From SIG588 sp045599305 (lineage in GTDB: Bacteria > Bacillota > Clostridia > Oscillospirales > Acutalibacteraceae): a stretch of DNA of 41,626 nucleotides. A program made the translations under genes and the position numbers. The stretch spans positions 1 through 41,626 of the forward strand of contig JAZRVU010000013.1 in the NCBI GenBank assembly GCA_045599305.1, written 5' to 3'. Below are positions 17,671 through 25,855 of this stretch, piece after piece (the stretch's first letter is position 1; the number at the start of each line of letters is the position of its first letter). Under the pieces are notes generated by a model. It saw only the letters and a list, made by a program, of their open reading frames with translations. It searched no databases and was not told where the DNA came from.

Positions 17671-19110
17671 TTATTCGGTTTCATCAGCCGCATCTGCCGA
17701 GGTGTCCGCTTCGGTATCATACTTGAAATACTCTTCCAGCTGCGTCTCGATCATATCGCCGACCGAATCGAAATAGGAGGCGATATCCGCGCTGGCGCCG
17801 CCGAAGATACCCGAAGTGATCCGCTCCATGGGGGTGCGGAAAACAGGGTTGCAGTTCTGCATGACGAGCGCCATATCGTGCTTGCCGTGACCCACGACAT
17901 ACTGCGACACCATGCGGGTATCATCCTCTTCATGGCGCCAGTAGGTCTCCTTGTAGTCCGGCCAGAAGATGTCTTCGAGGATCATGGCGTGACGGCCGAG
18001 TGCCTCGAGCAGCACGCTGACCTCATGGAGATCTTCGTTGGTGCTGGTCACACCGAAGACCGGCGAATTGTGATCCACGCCGCTCCAGTAATCTTTCTGA
18101 TTCTCGTCATACAGCGGCAGCGGCATGACGCCCCAGTCGTCTTCCATATCCTTAAGCGGGGTCACGCCGGGCACATAGGCGACAAACAGGGAGTTGCCGT
18201 TGGCGAAATAGGTCAGCGACTCGGCCACGTCGTCCCACGAATTGATGCCGTCCGGTTTGATGCTCTTGTCCTGCTTGACCATGGTGCGCATCCGGTTATA
18301 GATATCGTAAGTCCTCTGGTTGTTGCAGGCCAGCCGGACACGGCCGCTTTCGTCCGTCTTGAAATACTGGCCGCCCAGCGAGAAGAACCAGGCGCGGCAG
18401 AAGTCGCCCTGCGCGGCCATCAGCCCCCAGCGGTCCTCATAGGAATCCATCTCGCCGGAGTTGTCGCGGTCTTCGCAGGCGCGGCCGCAGTAATCGCGGA
18501 ACTTTTCATACGTCCACTGGTGGCTGTCCACCAGCTCATAGGGGTTGGGCAGACCCAGCTCCTCCCACACCGACTGGTTGTAGTAGAGCAGCCAGGTGTA
18601 AGAGGTATCGAAGATAAAGGAGCCCAGCCCCACATAGGATTTGCCGCCGTAGGTGCCCATCTCGCGCACGTCCTGGTTCCACCACTTGTTGTCCCAGTTG
18701 ACGTCCAGCCGGTTGAGATCCAGCATCAGATTGGCACCGAGGAAGTAACCGTACTGCCACTGGGTAGTGATGATGAGGTCGGCATATTTGCCGCCGGCCG
18801 CGATCTCGGGCTGTATGGTGGTGAACGCCTCGGTGGCGGCGATATATTGGGCGTTGATGGTGCAGTTGTAGGCGGTCTCCACCTCGTCCATGATCTGCAG
18901 CCACGCATCCGCATAGGGGGTGCCGGAATTTTCCCGGTTCCAGCGGCCGCTGTTGTAATCCGCCACGGTGAATTCGTAGCCGCCGAGGTCTTCCACGACC
19001 TCGTCGTCTTTTTGGCCGCCGCTGTTTTCGTCTTTTTTACAACCGCAGGTGGGGATCACGAACAGCAGCGCCAGCAGCAGCGCCGTCAGACGGAGCAGCG
19101 GTTTCTTCAT
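17671..19110 (-). CDS. Solute-binding lipoprotein, array copy E
   Basis: The 479-residue lipoprotein has signal peptide MKKPLLRLTALLLALLFVIP and lipidated Cys24. It shares the complete family layout with EF-hand-like loop DRDNSGEMDSYE, identical to that of copy F. The variable segment IKPDGINSWDDVAESLTYF is also nearly the same as F (IKPNGIGSWDDVAESITYF), so E and F may share a ligand, while E resembles D in the signal peptide. That mosaic pattern fits duplication with gene conversion. It is internal to the operon, 12 bases after F and 12 before D. The C-terminal tail is acidic (ADTSADAADETE). Confidence 0.88.
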   Translation of the reverse strand: MKKPLLRLTALLLALLFVIPTCGCKKDENSGGQKDDEVVEDLGGYEFTVADYNSGRWNRENSGTPYADAWLQIMDEVETAYNCTINAQYIAATEAFTTIQPEIAAGGKYADLIITTQWQYGYFLGANLMLDLNRLDVNWDNKWWNQDVREMGTYGGKSYVGLGSFIFDTSYTWLLYYNQSVWEELGLPNPYELVDSHQWTYEKFRDYCGRACEDRDNSGEMDSYEDRWGLMAAQGDFCRAWFFSLGGQYFKTDESGRVRLACNNQRTYDIYNRMRTMVKQDKSIKPDGINSWDDVAESLTYFANGNSLFVAYVPGVTPLKDMEDDWGVMPLPLYDENQKDYWSGVDHNSPVFGVTSTNEDLHEVSVLLEALGRHAMILEDIFWPDYKETYWRHEEDDTRMVSQYVVGHGKHDMALVMQNCNPVFRTPMERITSGIFGGASADIASYFDSVGDMIETQLEEYFKYDTEADTSADAADETE

Positions 19111-19122
19111 AGCCTTTTCTCC

Positions 19123-20556
19123 TTATTCGGCCTCATCGGCCTCATCGGCTTCGGCCGCATCGGCGCTGTCGACGTCATACTTGAAATACTCTTCCAGCTG
19201 CGTCTCGATCAGATCCTCGACCGAATCCATCCAGGAGGAGAGGTCGGCACTGCCGCCGCCGAATACGCCCTGATACACACGCTCCATGGGGGAGCGGAAG
19301 ATGGAGTTACAGTTCTGCATGATGAGCGCCATATCGTGCTTGCCGTGACCCACGACATAATCGGCCACCATACGGGTGTCCTCTTCCTCATGGCGCCAGT
19401 AGGTCTCCTTGTAATCCGGCCAGAAGATGTCCTCGAGGATCATGGCGTGACGGCCGAGAGCCTCGAGCAGCACGCTGACCTCATGGAGATCTTCGTTGGT
19501 GTTGGTCACGCCGAACACACCGGCGTTGTGATCCACGCCGCTCCAGTAATCCGTCTGATTCTCGTCATACAGCGGGAAGGGCATGACGCCCCAGTCGTTC
19601 TCCATGTCCTTGAGGGCGCTCAGGCCGGGCGTGTAGGCGATGAACAGGGAGTTGCCGCCGGCAAAATAGGTGATCGACTCAGCCACGTCGTCCCACGAAC
19701 CGATGCCATTCGGCTTGATGCTCTTGTCCTGCTTGACCATCGTGCGCATTTTGTCATAGATATCGTAGGTGTGCTGGTTGTTGCAGGCCAGTCTGACACG
19801 GCCGCTTTCATCCGTCTTGAAATACTGGCCGCCCATCGAGAAGAACCAGGCGCGGCAGAAGTCGCCCTGCGCGGCCAGCATGCCCCAGCGGTCCTCATAG
19901 GAATCCATCTCGCCGGAGTTATCGCGGTCTTCGCTGGCACGGGCGCAGTAATCGCGGAACTTGTCATAGGTCCACTTGTGGCTGTCCACCAGCTCGTACG
20001 GGTCGGGCAGGCTCAGTTCCTCCCACACGGCCTGGTTGTAGTAGAGCAGCCAGGTGGCGGAGGTGTCAAAGATGAAGGAGCCCAGACCCACATAGGATTT
20101 GCCGCCGTAGGTGCCCATCTCACGCACGTCCTGGTTCCACCACTCGTTGTCCCAGTTGACATCGAGCTGGTTTAAGTCCATCATCAGGTTGGCACCGAGG
20201 AAGTAGCCGTACTGCCACTGCGAGGTGATGATGAGGTCGGCGTATTTGCCGCCGGCCGCCACTTCGGGCTGCACGGTGGTGAAGCCGTCTCCGCGGCCGA
20301 TGTACGTAGGCGTGATGGTGCAGTTATAGGCCGACTCCACCTCATCGAGGATCTGCAGCCACGCATCCGAATAGGGGGTGCCGGACTTTTCCCGGTTCCA
20401 GCGGCCGCTGTCGAAGTCCATGACGGTAAATTCATAACCGCCCAGATCCTCCACGACCTCGGCCGGTCCGTCATTACCGCCGTTTTCGGTCTTTTTACAA
20501 CCGCAGACAGCCAAAAGCATGACCGCCGCCAACAAAAATGCTGCAATTCGTTTCAT
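19123..20556 (-). CDS. Solute-binding lipoprotein, array copy F
   Basis: The 477-residue lipoprotein has a shorter signal peptide (MKRIAAFLLAAVMLLAV) and lipidated Cys20. Family features include DLGGYEFTVMDFDSGRWN, WWNQDVREMGTYGGK, EF-hand-like loop DRDNSGEMDSYE and IFWPDYKETYWRHEE. The variable segment pairs with copy E. It starts only 2 bases after the copy G stop, so the two are probably translationally coupled. The acidic tail is longest here (DSADAAEADEADEAE). Confidence 0.88.
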   Translation of the reverse strand: MKRIAAFLLAAVMLLAVCGCKKTENGGNDGPAEVVEDLGGYEFTVMDFDSGRWNREKSGTPYSDAWLQILDEVESAYNCTITPTYIGRGDGFTTVQPEVAAGGKYADLIITSQWQYGYFLGANLMMDLNQLDVNWDNEWWNQDVREMGTYGGKSYVGLGSFIFDTSATWLLYYNQAVWEELSLPDPYELVDSHKWTYDKFRDYCARASEDRDNSGEMDSYEDRWGMLAAQGDFCRAWFFSMGGQYFKTDESGRVRLACNNQHTYDIYDKMRTMVKQDKSIKPNGIGSWDDVAESITYFAGGNSLFIAYTPGLSALKDMENDWGVMPFPLYDENQTDYWSGVDHNAGVFGVTNTNEDLHEVSVLLEALGRHAMILEDIFWPDYKETYWRHEEEDTRMVADYVVGHGKHDMALIMQNCNSIFRSPMERVYQGVFGGGSADLSSWMDSVEDLIETQLEEYFKYDVDSADAAEADEADEAE

Positions 20557-20558
20557 GT

Positions 20559-22025
20559 TTACATCTCTCCTTGCTCTTCGGTCTCGCCCTCGACGGTCTC
20601 GCCCGCTTCGGCATCGAGATCATATTTGAAATATTCTTCCAACTGTCCCTCGATCATTCCTTCCACGGAATCCATGTAGGAGGCTAAGTCGGCGCTGCCG
20701 CCGCACATCACGCCCTGGAACACGCGATCCTTGGGAGAACGGAAAATGGGATTACAGTTCTGCATCAGCAGCGCGAGGTCGTGCTTGCCGTGACCCACGA
20801 CATACTGCGACACCATGCGGGTGTCCTCCTCTTCATGGCGCCAGTAGGTCTCCTTATAGTCCGGCCAGAAGATGTCTTCGAGGATCATGGCGTGGCGGCC
20901 GAGGGCCTCGAGCAGCACGCTGACCTCATAGGTATCGGTGTTGGTGTTGGTGACACCGAAGACAGAGGCGTTGTGGTCCACGCCGCTCAGGTAATCTTCC
21001 TGATCGGCATCCAGCAGCGGCAGCGGCATGACGCCCCAGTTGTCCTCCATGTCCTTGAGCTGGCTGACACCGGGCATATAGCCGTAGAACAGGGCGTTAT
21101 TGCTCATGAAGCAGCCGATACGGTTGGCCTCGGCATCCATGCCGTAGGTGCCGTCGAGATACATACCCTTGTCACGGCGGGTGAAGTTGTACATCTTCTC
21201 GTAGATGGTGTAGGTCTTCTGCGTGTTGCAGGCGAGCTTCACGCGGCCCTTCTCATCCGTCTTGAAGAACTGGCCGCCCAGCGCGAAGAACAGCGCGTTG
21301 CTGAAATCGCTGTTGGAGGCGAGCATACCCCAGCGGTCGTCATAGGAATCGAGGATGCCGGAGCCGTCGCGGTCCTCGCAGGCGCGCAGGGCGTAATCGG
21401 TATATTTGTCATACGTCCACTGGTGGCTGTCCACCAGCTCATACGGATCGGGCAGACCCAACTCGTTCCAGACCGCCTCATTGTAGTAAAGCAGCCAGGT
21501 CTGGGCGGTATCGAAAATGAAGGAGCCCAGTCCCACATAGGATTTGCCGCCGTAGGTGCCCATCTCGCGCACGTCCTGGTTCCACCACTCGTTGTCCCAG
21601 TTGACGTCGAGTTCCTTCAGATCCATCATCAGGTTGGCGCCCAGCAGATACCCGTACTGCCACTGGGCGGTGATGATGAGGTCGGCGTATTTGCCGCCGG
21701 CCACCACCTCGGGCTGCACGGTGGTGAAGGTCTCGGTGGAGCCGACATAGTTGGCGGTGATGGTGCAGTTGTAAAGCGTCTCCACCTCATCCATGATCTG
21801 GATCCACGCATCCGAATAGGGGGTGCCGGAATTTTCCTTGTTCCAGCGGCCGCTGCTGTTATCCACCACGGTGAATTCATAGCCGCCCAGGTCCACCGGC
21901 ACCTCGCCGTCGAGGCCTTGGACATCGCCGTTGCCGCCGCGGTCATCACTCTTTTTGCAGCCGCAGACGGTCAGCAGCATCGCCAGCGCCAGCAGAAGCG
22001 CCGCGGCCCTTTTCCGCATTTTCAT
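20559..22025 (-). CDS. Solute-binding lipoprotein, array copy G (first gene of the operon)
   Basis: The 488-residue lipoprotein has signal peptide MKMRKRAAALLLALAMLLTV, lipidated Cys23 and a Ser/Gly/Asp linker before VPVDLGGYEFTVVD. The EF-hand-like loop is DRDGSGILDSYD. The variable segment is distinctive (MYLDGTYGMDAEANRIG) and the motor-like N-lobe block reads QWQYGYLLGANLMM. It is the first gene of the G-F-E-D-C operon, with a strong promoter and AAAGGAGA upstream. Its tail is glutamate-rich (EAGETVEGETEEQGEM). No permease or ATPase gene is present on either side of the array, so the import partners must be encoded elsewhere or the proteins act without import. Confidence 0.88.
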   Translation of the reverse strand: MKMRKRAAALLLALAMLLTVCGCKKSDDRGGNGDVQGLDGEVPVDLGGYEFTVVDNSSGRWNKENSGTPYSDAWIQIMDEVETLYNCTITANYVGSTETFTTVQPEVVAGGKYADLIITAQWQYGYLLGANLMMDLKELDVNWDNEWWNQDVREMGTYGGKSYVGLGSFIFDTAQTWLLYYNEAVWNELGLPDPYELVDSHQWTYDKYTDYALRACEDRDGSGILDSYDDRWGMLASNSDFSNALFFALGGQFFKTDEKGRVKLACNTQKTYTIYEKMYNFTRRDKGMYLDGTYGMDAEANRIGCFMSNNALFYGYMPGVSQLKDMEDNWGVMPLPLLDADQEDYLSGVDHNASVFGVTNTNTDTYEVSVLLEALGRHAMILEDIFWPDYKETYWRHEEEDTRMVSQYVVGHGKHDLALLMQNCNPIFRSPKDRVFQGVMCGGSADLASYMDSVEGMIEGQLEEYFKYDLDAEAGETVEGETEEQGEM

Positions 22026-22069
22026 CGATCTACTCTCCTTTTCTCACAGTTTGCCAATTATACATAATT

Positions 22070-22098
22070 ATCATACCCTATCTCACGGGGATTGTCAA
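22070..22098 (-). promoter_or_regulatory. Sigma-A promoter of the five-gene binding-protein operon
   Basis: Minus strand: TTGACA (22093-22098), 17-base spacer, TATGAT (22070-22075), about 45 bases before the copy G start codon. No obvious operator dyad is seen around it. Confidence 0.85.
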
Positions 22099-22115
22099 CC
22101 GTTTTTCGCACCGCG

Positions 22116-22152
22116 CAAACAAAAAACCGGGCGTGCCTGCGGCACACCCGGT
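22116..22152 (-). terminator. Terminator of ychF
   Basis: 12-bp arms (22126-22137 with 22141-22152, one G-T pair) followed on the minus strand by TTTTTTGTTT. It lies 13 bases after the ychF stop and ahead of the array promoter. Confidence 0.9.
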
Positions 22153-22164
22153 CGGTAAAACGCT

Positions 22165-23259
22165 TTACACATTGAAACGGAAGAGGACGATGTCGCCGTC
22201 CTTCATCACGTACTCCTTGCCCTCCGAACGGACAAGGCCCTTCTCCTTGGCGGCGGTCATGGAGCCGCAGGCCATCAGGTCTTCATAGGCGATGACCTCC
22301 GCGCGGATGAAGCCGCGCTCGAAATCGGAGTGGATCTTGCCGGCGGCCTGCGGCGCCTTGGTGCCGTCCGTGATGGTCCACGCACGCACCTCCGGCTGCC
22401 CGGCGGTGAGATAGGAGATCAGCCCCAGCAGGCGGTAACTCGCCTGAATGAGCCGGTCGAGGCCGGAGTGCTCCAGCCCCAGTTCCGAGAGGAACAGTTC
22501 CTTTTCCGCCGCGTCCATGTCGGCGATATCCGCCTCCATCTGCGCACAGATGGGCAGCACCTCGGCACCCTCCGACGCGGCCAGTTCCCGGACCGCACGG
22601 TACATGGTGTTCTCTTCGATGCCGGCGGTGAAGTCCTCCTCGCTCATGTTCGCGGCGTAGATCACCGGCTTGGCGGTGAGCAGCGGGCAGTCGGCCAGCA
22701 TGGCGGCCTCCTCCGGCGTGTGGATGGCGGTGCGGGCGGGACGGCCGTTTTCCAGTTCGGTCAGCACCGATTTGAGGAAATCGTATTCGCCCTGCAGGGT
22801 CTTGTCCCCCTTCATCGCCTTGGCGGTGCGGTCGATACGGCGCTCCAGCATCTCCATGTCGGCGAAGATCAGTTCCAGATTGATCGTTTCGATGTCGCGC
22901 AGCGGGTCGACACTGCCCTCCACGTGGATGATATCGTCGTTTTCAAAGCAGCGCACCACATGGACGATGGCGTCCACCTCGCGGATGTTGGCCAGAAACT
23001 TGTTGCCGAGCCCCTCGCCGCGGCTGGCGCCCTTCACCAGACCGGCGATGTCCACGAATTCGATCACCGCGGGGGTGACCTTCACCGGCTGATACATCTC
23101 GGCCAGCCGGTCGAGCCGCTCATCCGGCACCGACACCACGCCTACGTTCGGGTCGATGGTGCAGAAGGGGTAGTTGGCACTCTGCGCGCCGGCGTTGGTG
23201 ATGGCGTTGAACAGGGTGGACTTACCCACGTTGGGCAGCCCGACGATACCTAATTTCAT
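22165..23259 (-). CDS. ychF: Redox-regulated ATPase YchF (OLA1 family)
   Basis: The 364-residue protein matches universal Obg-like ATPase YchF. The N-terminal P-loop GLPNVGKSTLFNAI is at residues 7-20, with DIAGLVKGASRGEGLGNKFL as the G3 region. The usual NKxD specificity motif is replaced by an N-x-x-E type site (YAANMSEED), as in YchF, which prefers ATP to GTP. A coiled-coil hairpin follows near 125-200, and a TGS-like domain at about 280-364 ends GDIVLFRFNV. YchF binds ribosomes and affects stress tolerance. It is monocistronic, with its own promoter and terminator. Confidence 0.96.
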   Translation of the reverse strand: MKLGIVGLPNVGKSTLFNAITNAGAQSANYPFCTIDPNVGVVSVPDERLDRLAEMYQPVKVTPAVIEFVDIAGLVKGASRGEGLGNKFLANIREVDAIVHVVRCFENDDIIHVEGSVDPLRDIETINLELIFADMEMLERRIDRTAKAMKGDKTLQGEYDFLKSVLTELENGRPARTAIHTPEEAAMLADCPLLTAKPVIYAANMSEEDFTAGIEENTMYRAVRELAASEGAEVLPICAQMEADIADMDAAEKELFLSELGLEHSGLDRLIQASYRLLGLISYLTAGQPEVRAWTITDGTKAPQAAGKIHSDFERGFIRAEVIAYEDLMACGSMTAAKEKGLVRSEGKEYVMKDGDIVLFRFNV

Positions 23260-23304
23260 TTTATGTTACCTCACTTCAAAAATCCGTTGCTGTATATCAC
23301 GCAC

Positions 23305-23333
23305 AGTATACCGCAAAAAGAGCAGAAATTCAA
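23305..23333 (-). promoter_or_regulatory. Sigma-A promoter of ychF
   Basis: Minus strand: TTGAAT (23328-23333), 17-base spacer, TATACT (23305-23310), followed by a leader of about 40 bases to the ATG at 23259. Confidence 0.7.
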
Positions 23334-23401
23334 TGCTATTGGGCAGAAATTTTATATTTTGCTCAAAGCAGCCACGCGGCGGGCATGCTGCAGCGGGTTT
23401 C

Positions 23402-23569
23402 TCAGCTGCTTTTCTTTTTGTACTCCACCAGCAGGCTGCTCCGCTTTTCCCGTATGGTCAGCGTCATGCAGTCGCCGCACCTTACTGAAAGGGCTGTCCT
23501 CTCAACAGCGAGCCGGTGCCGCCGTAGTTGAACGAAAACACCTTTTCCATACGGTTTCCCTCCGGCTTG
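23402..23569 (-). other. Short open frame without a clear start in the ychF/ABC exporter gap
   Basis: The gap 23334-23599 is not empty. On the minus strand one frame is open from just after a TAG to a TGA at 23402-23404 (about 55 codons). It ends with MTLTIREKRSSLLVEYKKK plus SS, and its only internal ATG is at 23467. A second frame has an ATG at 23550 with a good GGAGGG upstream but stops after 22 codons (23482-23550, MEKVFSFNYGGTGSLLRGQP...). The two overlap in different frames, as a frameshifted or vestigial gene would. I cannot assign a function; a remnant or small interspersed element is likely. Confidence 0.35.
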
Positions 23570-23599
23570 CTATACAAACTGTATAATTTGCGTAAGAAA

Positions 23600-25471
23600 T
23601 TACGATTGCATCTGTTTCATGCGGTAGAATTCGCCCTGTTTGGCCATCAGTTCCTCGTAGGTGCCGAATTCCACGCAATGGCCCCCGGCCAGCACGGCGA
23701 TCTTGTCTGCCTCGCGGATGGTGGAGAGGCGGTGCGCCACGATGAAGGTGGTGCGGTCGCGTGTGAGGTTGTCGATGGCGTGCTGGATCTCCTTTTCGGT
23801 GACGGTATCCAGCGCGGAGGTGGCCTCGTCGAAGACGATGACCCGCGGGTCGCGGATGATGGCACGGGCGATGGCGATGCGCTGCCGCTGACCGCCGGAG
23901 AGCTTGCTGCCGTGCTCACCCACCAGCGTGTTCAGCCCGTCGGGCAGACTGCGAATGAGGTCGGTGAGGTGGGCGGCCTCGATGGCGTCCCACAGCTGAT
24001 CGTCGGTCACGTTTTTCAGACCGTAGGTGATGTTGTCGCGGATGGTGCCGGAAAAGAGGATGCAGTTCTGCGGCACCAGCGCCAGATGGCGGCGGTAACT
24101 GTGCAGGTCGAGGGTGGTGATGTCCCGGCCGTCCAGCAGCACCTGCCCGGAGGTGGGCAGGTTGAAGCCGATCAGCAAATTCAGCACGGTGGACTTGCCG
24201 GCGCCGGATTCGCCCACCAGCGCCACCGTCTCCCCCGCCTTGACCGAGAGGTTGAAGTGGTTGAGCACGCGGGATTTTTCGTCATACCGGAAGGAGACGT
24301 CCCGGAACTCGTAGGCGCCCTGCACATCCCGCACCTTTTCCTTGCCGCTGTTGTCCTCCACATCGCTGGTGGCCAGGATATCGCCGGCCGAGCGGATGGA
24401 TTCGGTGCCGCGGGTGAGGGTGGGCAGCAGATTGAGCAGTGCCGAGACCTGTGCCACCATGGTGGTGAAATAGCTCTGGTACATCACGATGAGACCCACG
24501 GCGATCATGCCGTTGAGCGCCATATAGGAGGTGACGGCCAGGCAGAGCAGCTGGAACACCTGGAAAGTCGCCCAACTGGCGGCGGTGAAGACGTTTTGCA
24601 GCACATCCAGACGGTAGCCCTTTTCGGCCACCTGGTTGAGCTGCTCCGTGATGCGGCGGATCTCCTTGTTCTCCAGCGCGTGTGCGCGGGAGACCGGCAC
24701 CAGTTCCTCCATCTCGATCACGGTGGCGGAGGTGCGCTCCACCTCCTCACGGAATTCGCGGTTGCGCAGCCGCATGCTCTTGCTGAACAGAAACGCGATG
24801 GTGGCGGAAAGCGGCACACAGGCCAAAAAGAAAGCCAGCACCGTCAGGTTGGTGGAGGCCACCGCCACGATGGCCACCGTCATGCTCATGACGATATCCA
24901 GAATGGAGGTGAACACCTGCGAGGAGAGCCCCTCGATGGCCTCCACATCACGCATGATCTTGGACTGGATACGTCCGGACTCCATCTCCTTGTGGAAACT
25001 GATGGAGAGCTGCTGCAGCTTGCGCACCATGGCGCCGCGCAGACCCGCCTCCACACTGCGGTTGGCCAGACTGAGAAAATGGACGTGCAGATAATGCATG
25101 GGGACGTTCATCGCCACCAGCAAGACCTCGCCCAGCAGCCACCAGAAGATCTGCGGATAGGCCGCCGGATCGCCGCAGGTGGCGATATCGATCACCCGCT
25201 CGGTCACAATGGGCAGGAACAGCGCCGGTGAGCGCTTGATGAAGAAAAAGATGCCGGACAGCAGCAGCTGACGGTAATGTCCGCGATAGAGCCGCCACAG
25301 CAGTTTCATCGGCGCGATGTTGCGGGTACTGTAGGCCCGGATGAAATTCTGTTCCTCGGCCAGCAGTTCTTCCTCCGAAAAATGCGCCTTGTCCGTCCCC
25401 TGATGCCGTACCTCAAACGGAATGTAAAAATGTCGTCGGTGTCGGTCGGCCGTTTCTTTCTTCTTTGCCAT
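23600..25471 (-). CDS. ABC exporter, fused membrane and ATPase domains (MsbA/LmrA type)
   Basis: The 623-residue half-transporter has a charged cytosolic N-terminus (1-60), six membrane helices in about 65-345 (ABC_membrane domain) and a nucleotide-binding domain. That domain has Walker A GESGAGKST, Q-loop VPQNCILFSG, signature LSGGQRQRIAIARA, Walker B VIVFDEATSALD and H-loop VAHRLST. All catalytic residues are intact, so a homodimer could work. Type IV exporters move lipids, peptides or drugs; the substrate is unknown. The ATG at 25471 has a GAGGAGG ribosome binding site. There is no partner transporter gene nearby and no convincing hairpin directly after the stop. Confidence 0.93.
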   Translation of the reverse strand: MAKKKETADRHRRHFYIPFEVRHQGTDKAHFSEEELLAEEQNFIRAYSTRNIAPMKLLWRLYRGHYRQLLLSGIFFFIKRSPALFLPIVTERVIDIATCGDPAAYPQIFWWLLGEVLLVAMNVPMHYLHVHFLSLANRSVEAGLRGAMVRKLQQLSISFHKEMESGRIQSKIMRDVEAIEGLSSQVFTSILDIVMSMTVAIVAVASTNLTVLAFFLACVPLSATIAFLFSKSMRLRNREFREEVERTSATVIEMEELVPVSRAHALENKEIRRITEQLNQVAEKGYRLDVLQNVFTAASWATFQVFQLLCLAVTSYMALNGMIAVGLIVMYQSYFTTMVAQVSALLNLLPTLTRGTESIRSAGDILATSDVEDNSGKEKVRDVQGAYEFRDVSFRYDEKSRVLNHFNLSVKAGETVALVGESGAGKSTVLNLLIGFNLPTSGQVLLDGRDITTLDLHSYRRHLALVPQNCILFSGTIRDNITYGLKNVTDDQLWDAIEAAHLTDLIRSLPDGLNTLVGEHGSKLSGGQRQRIAIARAIIRDPRVIVFDEATSALDTVTEKEIQHAIDNLTRDRTTFIVAHRLSTIREADKIAVLAGGHCVEFGTYEELMAKQGEFYRMKQMQS

Positions 25472-25540
25472 CGCGATGACCTCCTCATTCGGCGCGGCAA
25501 ATGCCGCTTATATTGTGCCTTTTTCGCTTCGGGCACCCCG

Positions 25541-25568
25541 ATTATAACAGGCCTGCCCGAAAAGTCAA
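25541..25568 (-). promoter_or_regulatory. Sigma-A promoter of the ABC exporter
   Basis: Minus strand: TTGACT (25563-25568), 16-base spacer, TATAAT (25541-25546). The leader to the ATG at 25471 holds a small hairpin around CGGCATTTGCCG. Confidence 0.7.
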
Positions 25569-25621
25569 TGCCTTTCCGACTTTTTTTCAAAAAAGTTTTG
25601 ATTTTGGCTTTCGGCCACATA

Positions 25622-25656
25622 AAAAAGGGCTTCCGTCAAACCGGAAGCCCTTTCTT
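25622..25656 (-). terminator. Terminator downstream of the truncated GGGtGRT copy
   Basis: Arms AAGGGCTTCCG and complement (about 25625-25651), then T-rich on the minus strand. It directly follows the stop codon of the truncated copy and may be the original terminator of the intact gene. Confidence 0.85.
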
Positions 25657-25666
25657 GTTGGTTATA

Positions 25667-25855
25667 TTACTTTTTCAGCGCTTCTTCCACAGCCACGGCG
25701 CAGGCGACGGTGGCACCGACCATGGGGTTGTTGCCCATGCCGATGAGGCCCATCATTTCCACGTGCGCGGGCACGGAGGAGGAGCCGGCGAACTGTGCGT
25801 CGGAGTGCATACGGCCCATGGTGTCGGTCAGACCGTAGGAGGAGGGGCCGGCCGC
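25667..25855 (-). pseudogene. Truncated 3' copy of the GGGtGRT protein gene
   Basis: These 63 codons encode the C-terminal end of the GGGtGRT protein, from AAGPSSYGLTDTMGRMHSDA to EEALKK. They match the intact gene at 29492-30502 almost base for base with no gaps. No start codon or N-terminal part exists; upstream the frame runs into the antisense of an NAD synthetase fragment. The copy has its own stop codon and terminator. It reads as a displaced original gene end or a partial duplication, not a functional gene. Confidence 0.9.
25676..25855. repeat. Left copy of a 180-bp direct repeat bounding the island
   Basis: Near-identical and ungapped with 29498-29677, same orientation (constant offset of 3822). 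It ends at the palindromic GGCCGGCCGC, after which the two copies diverge completely. Confidence 0.92.

Noticed and set aside
16207..20175. Plus-strand open frame of 1322 codons across the binding-protein array
   Set aside because: It is antisense to genuine lipoprotein genes with signal peptides, ribosome binding sites and conserved motifs. Its repeated HDI/VGLLVVRPEDV blocks merely mirror the tandem copies.
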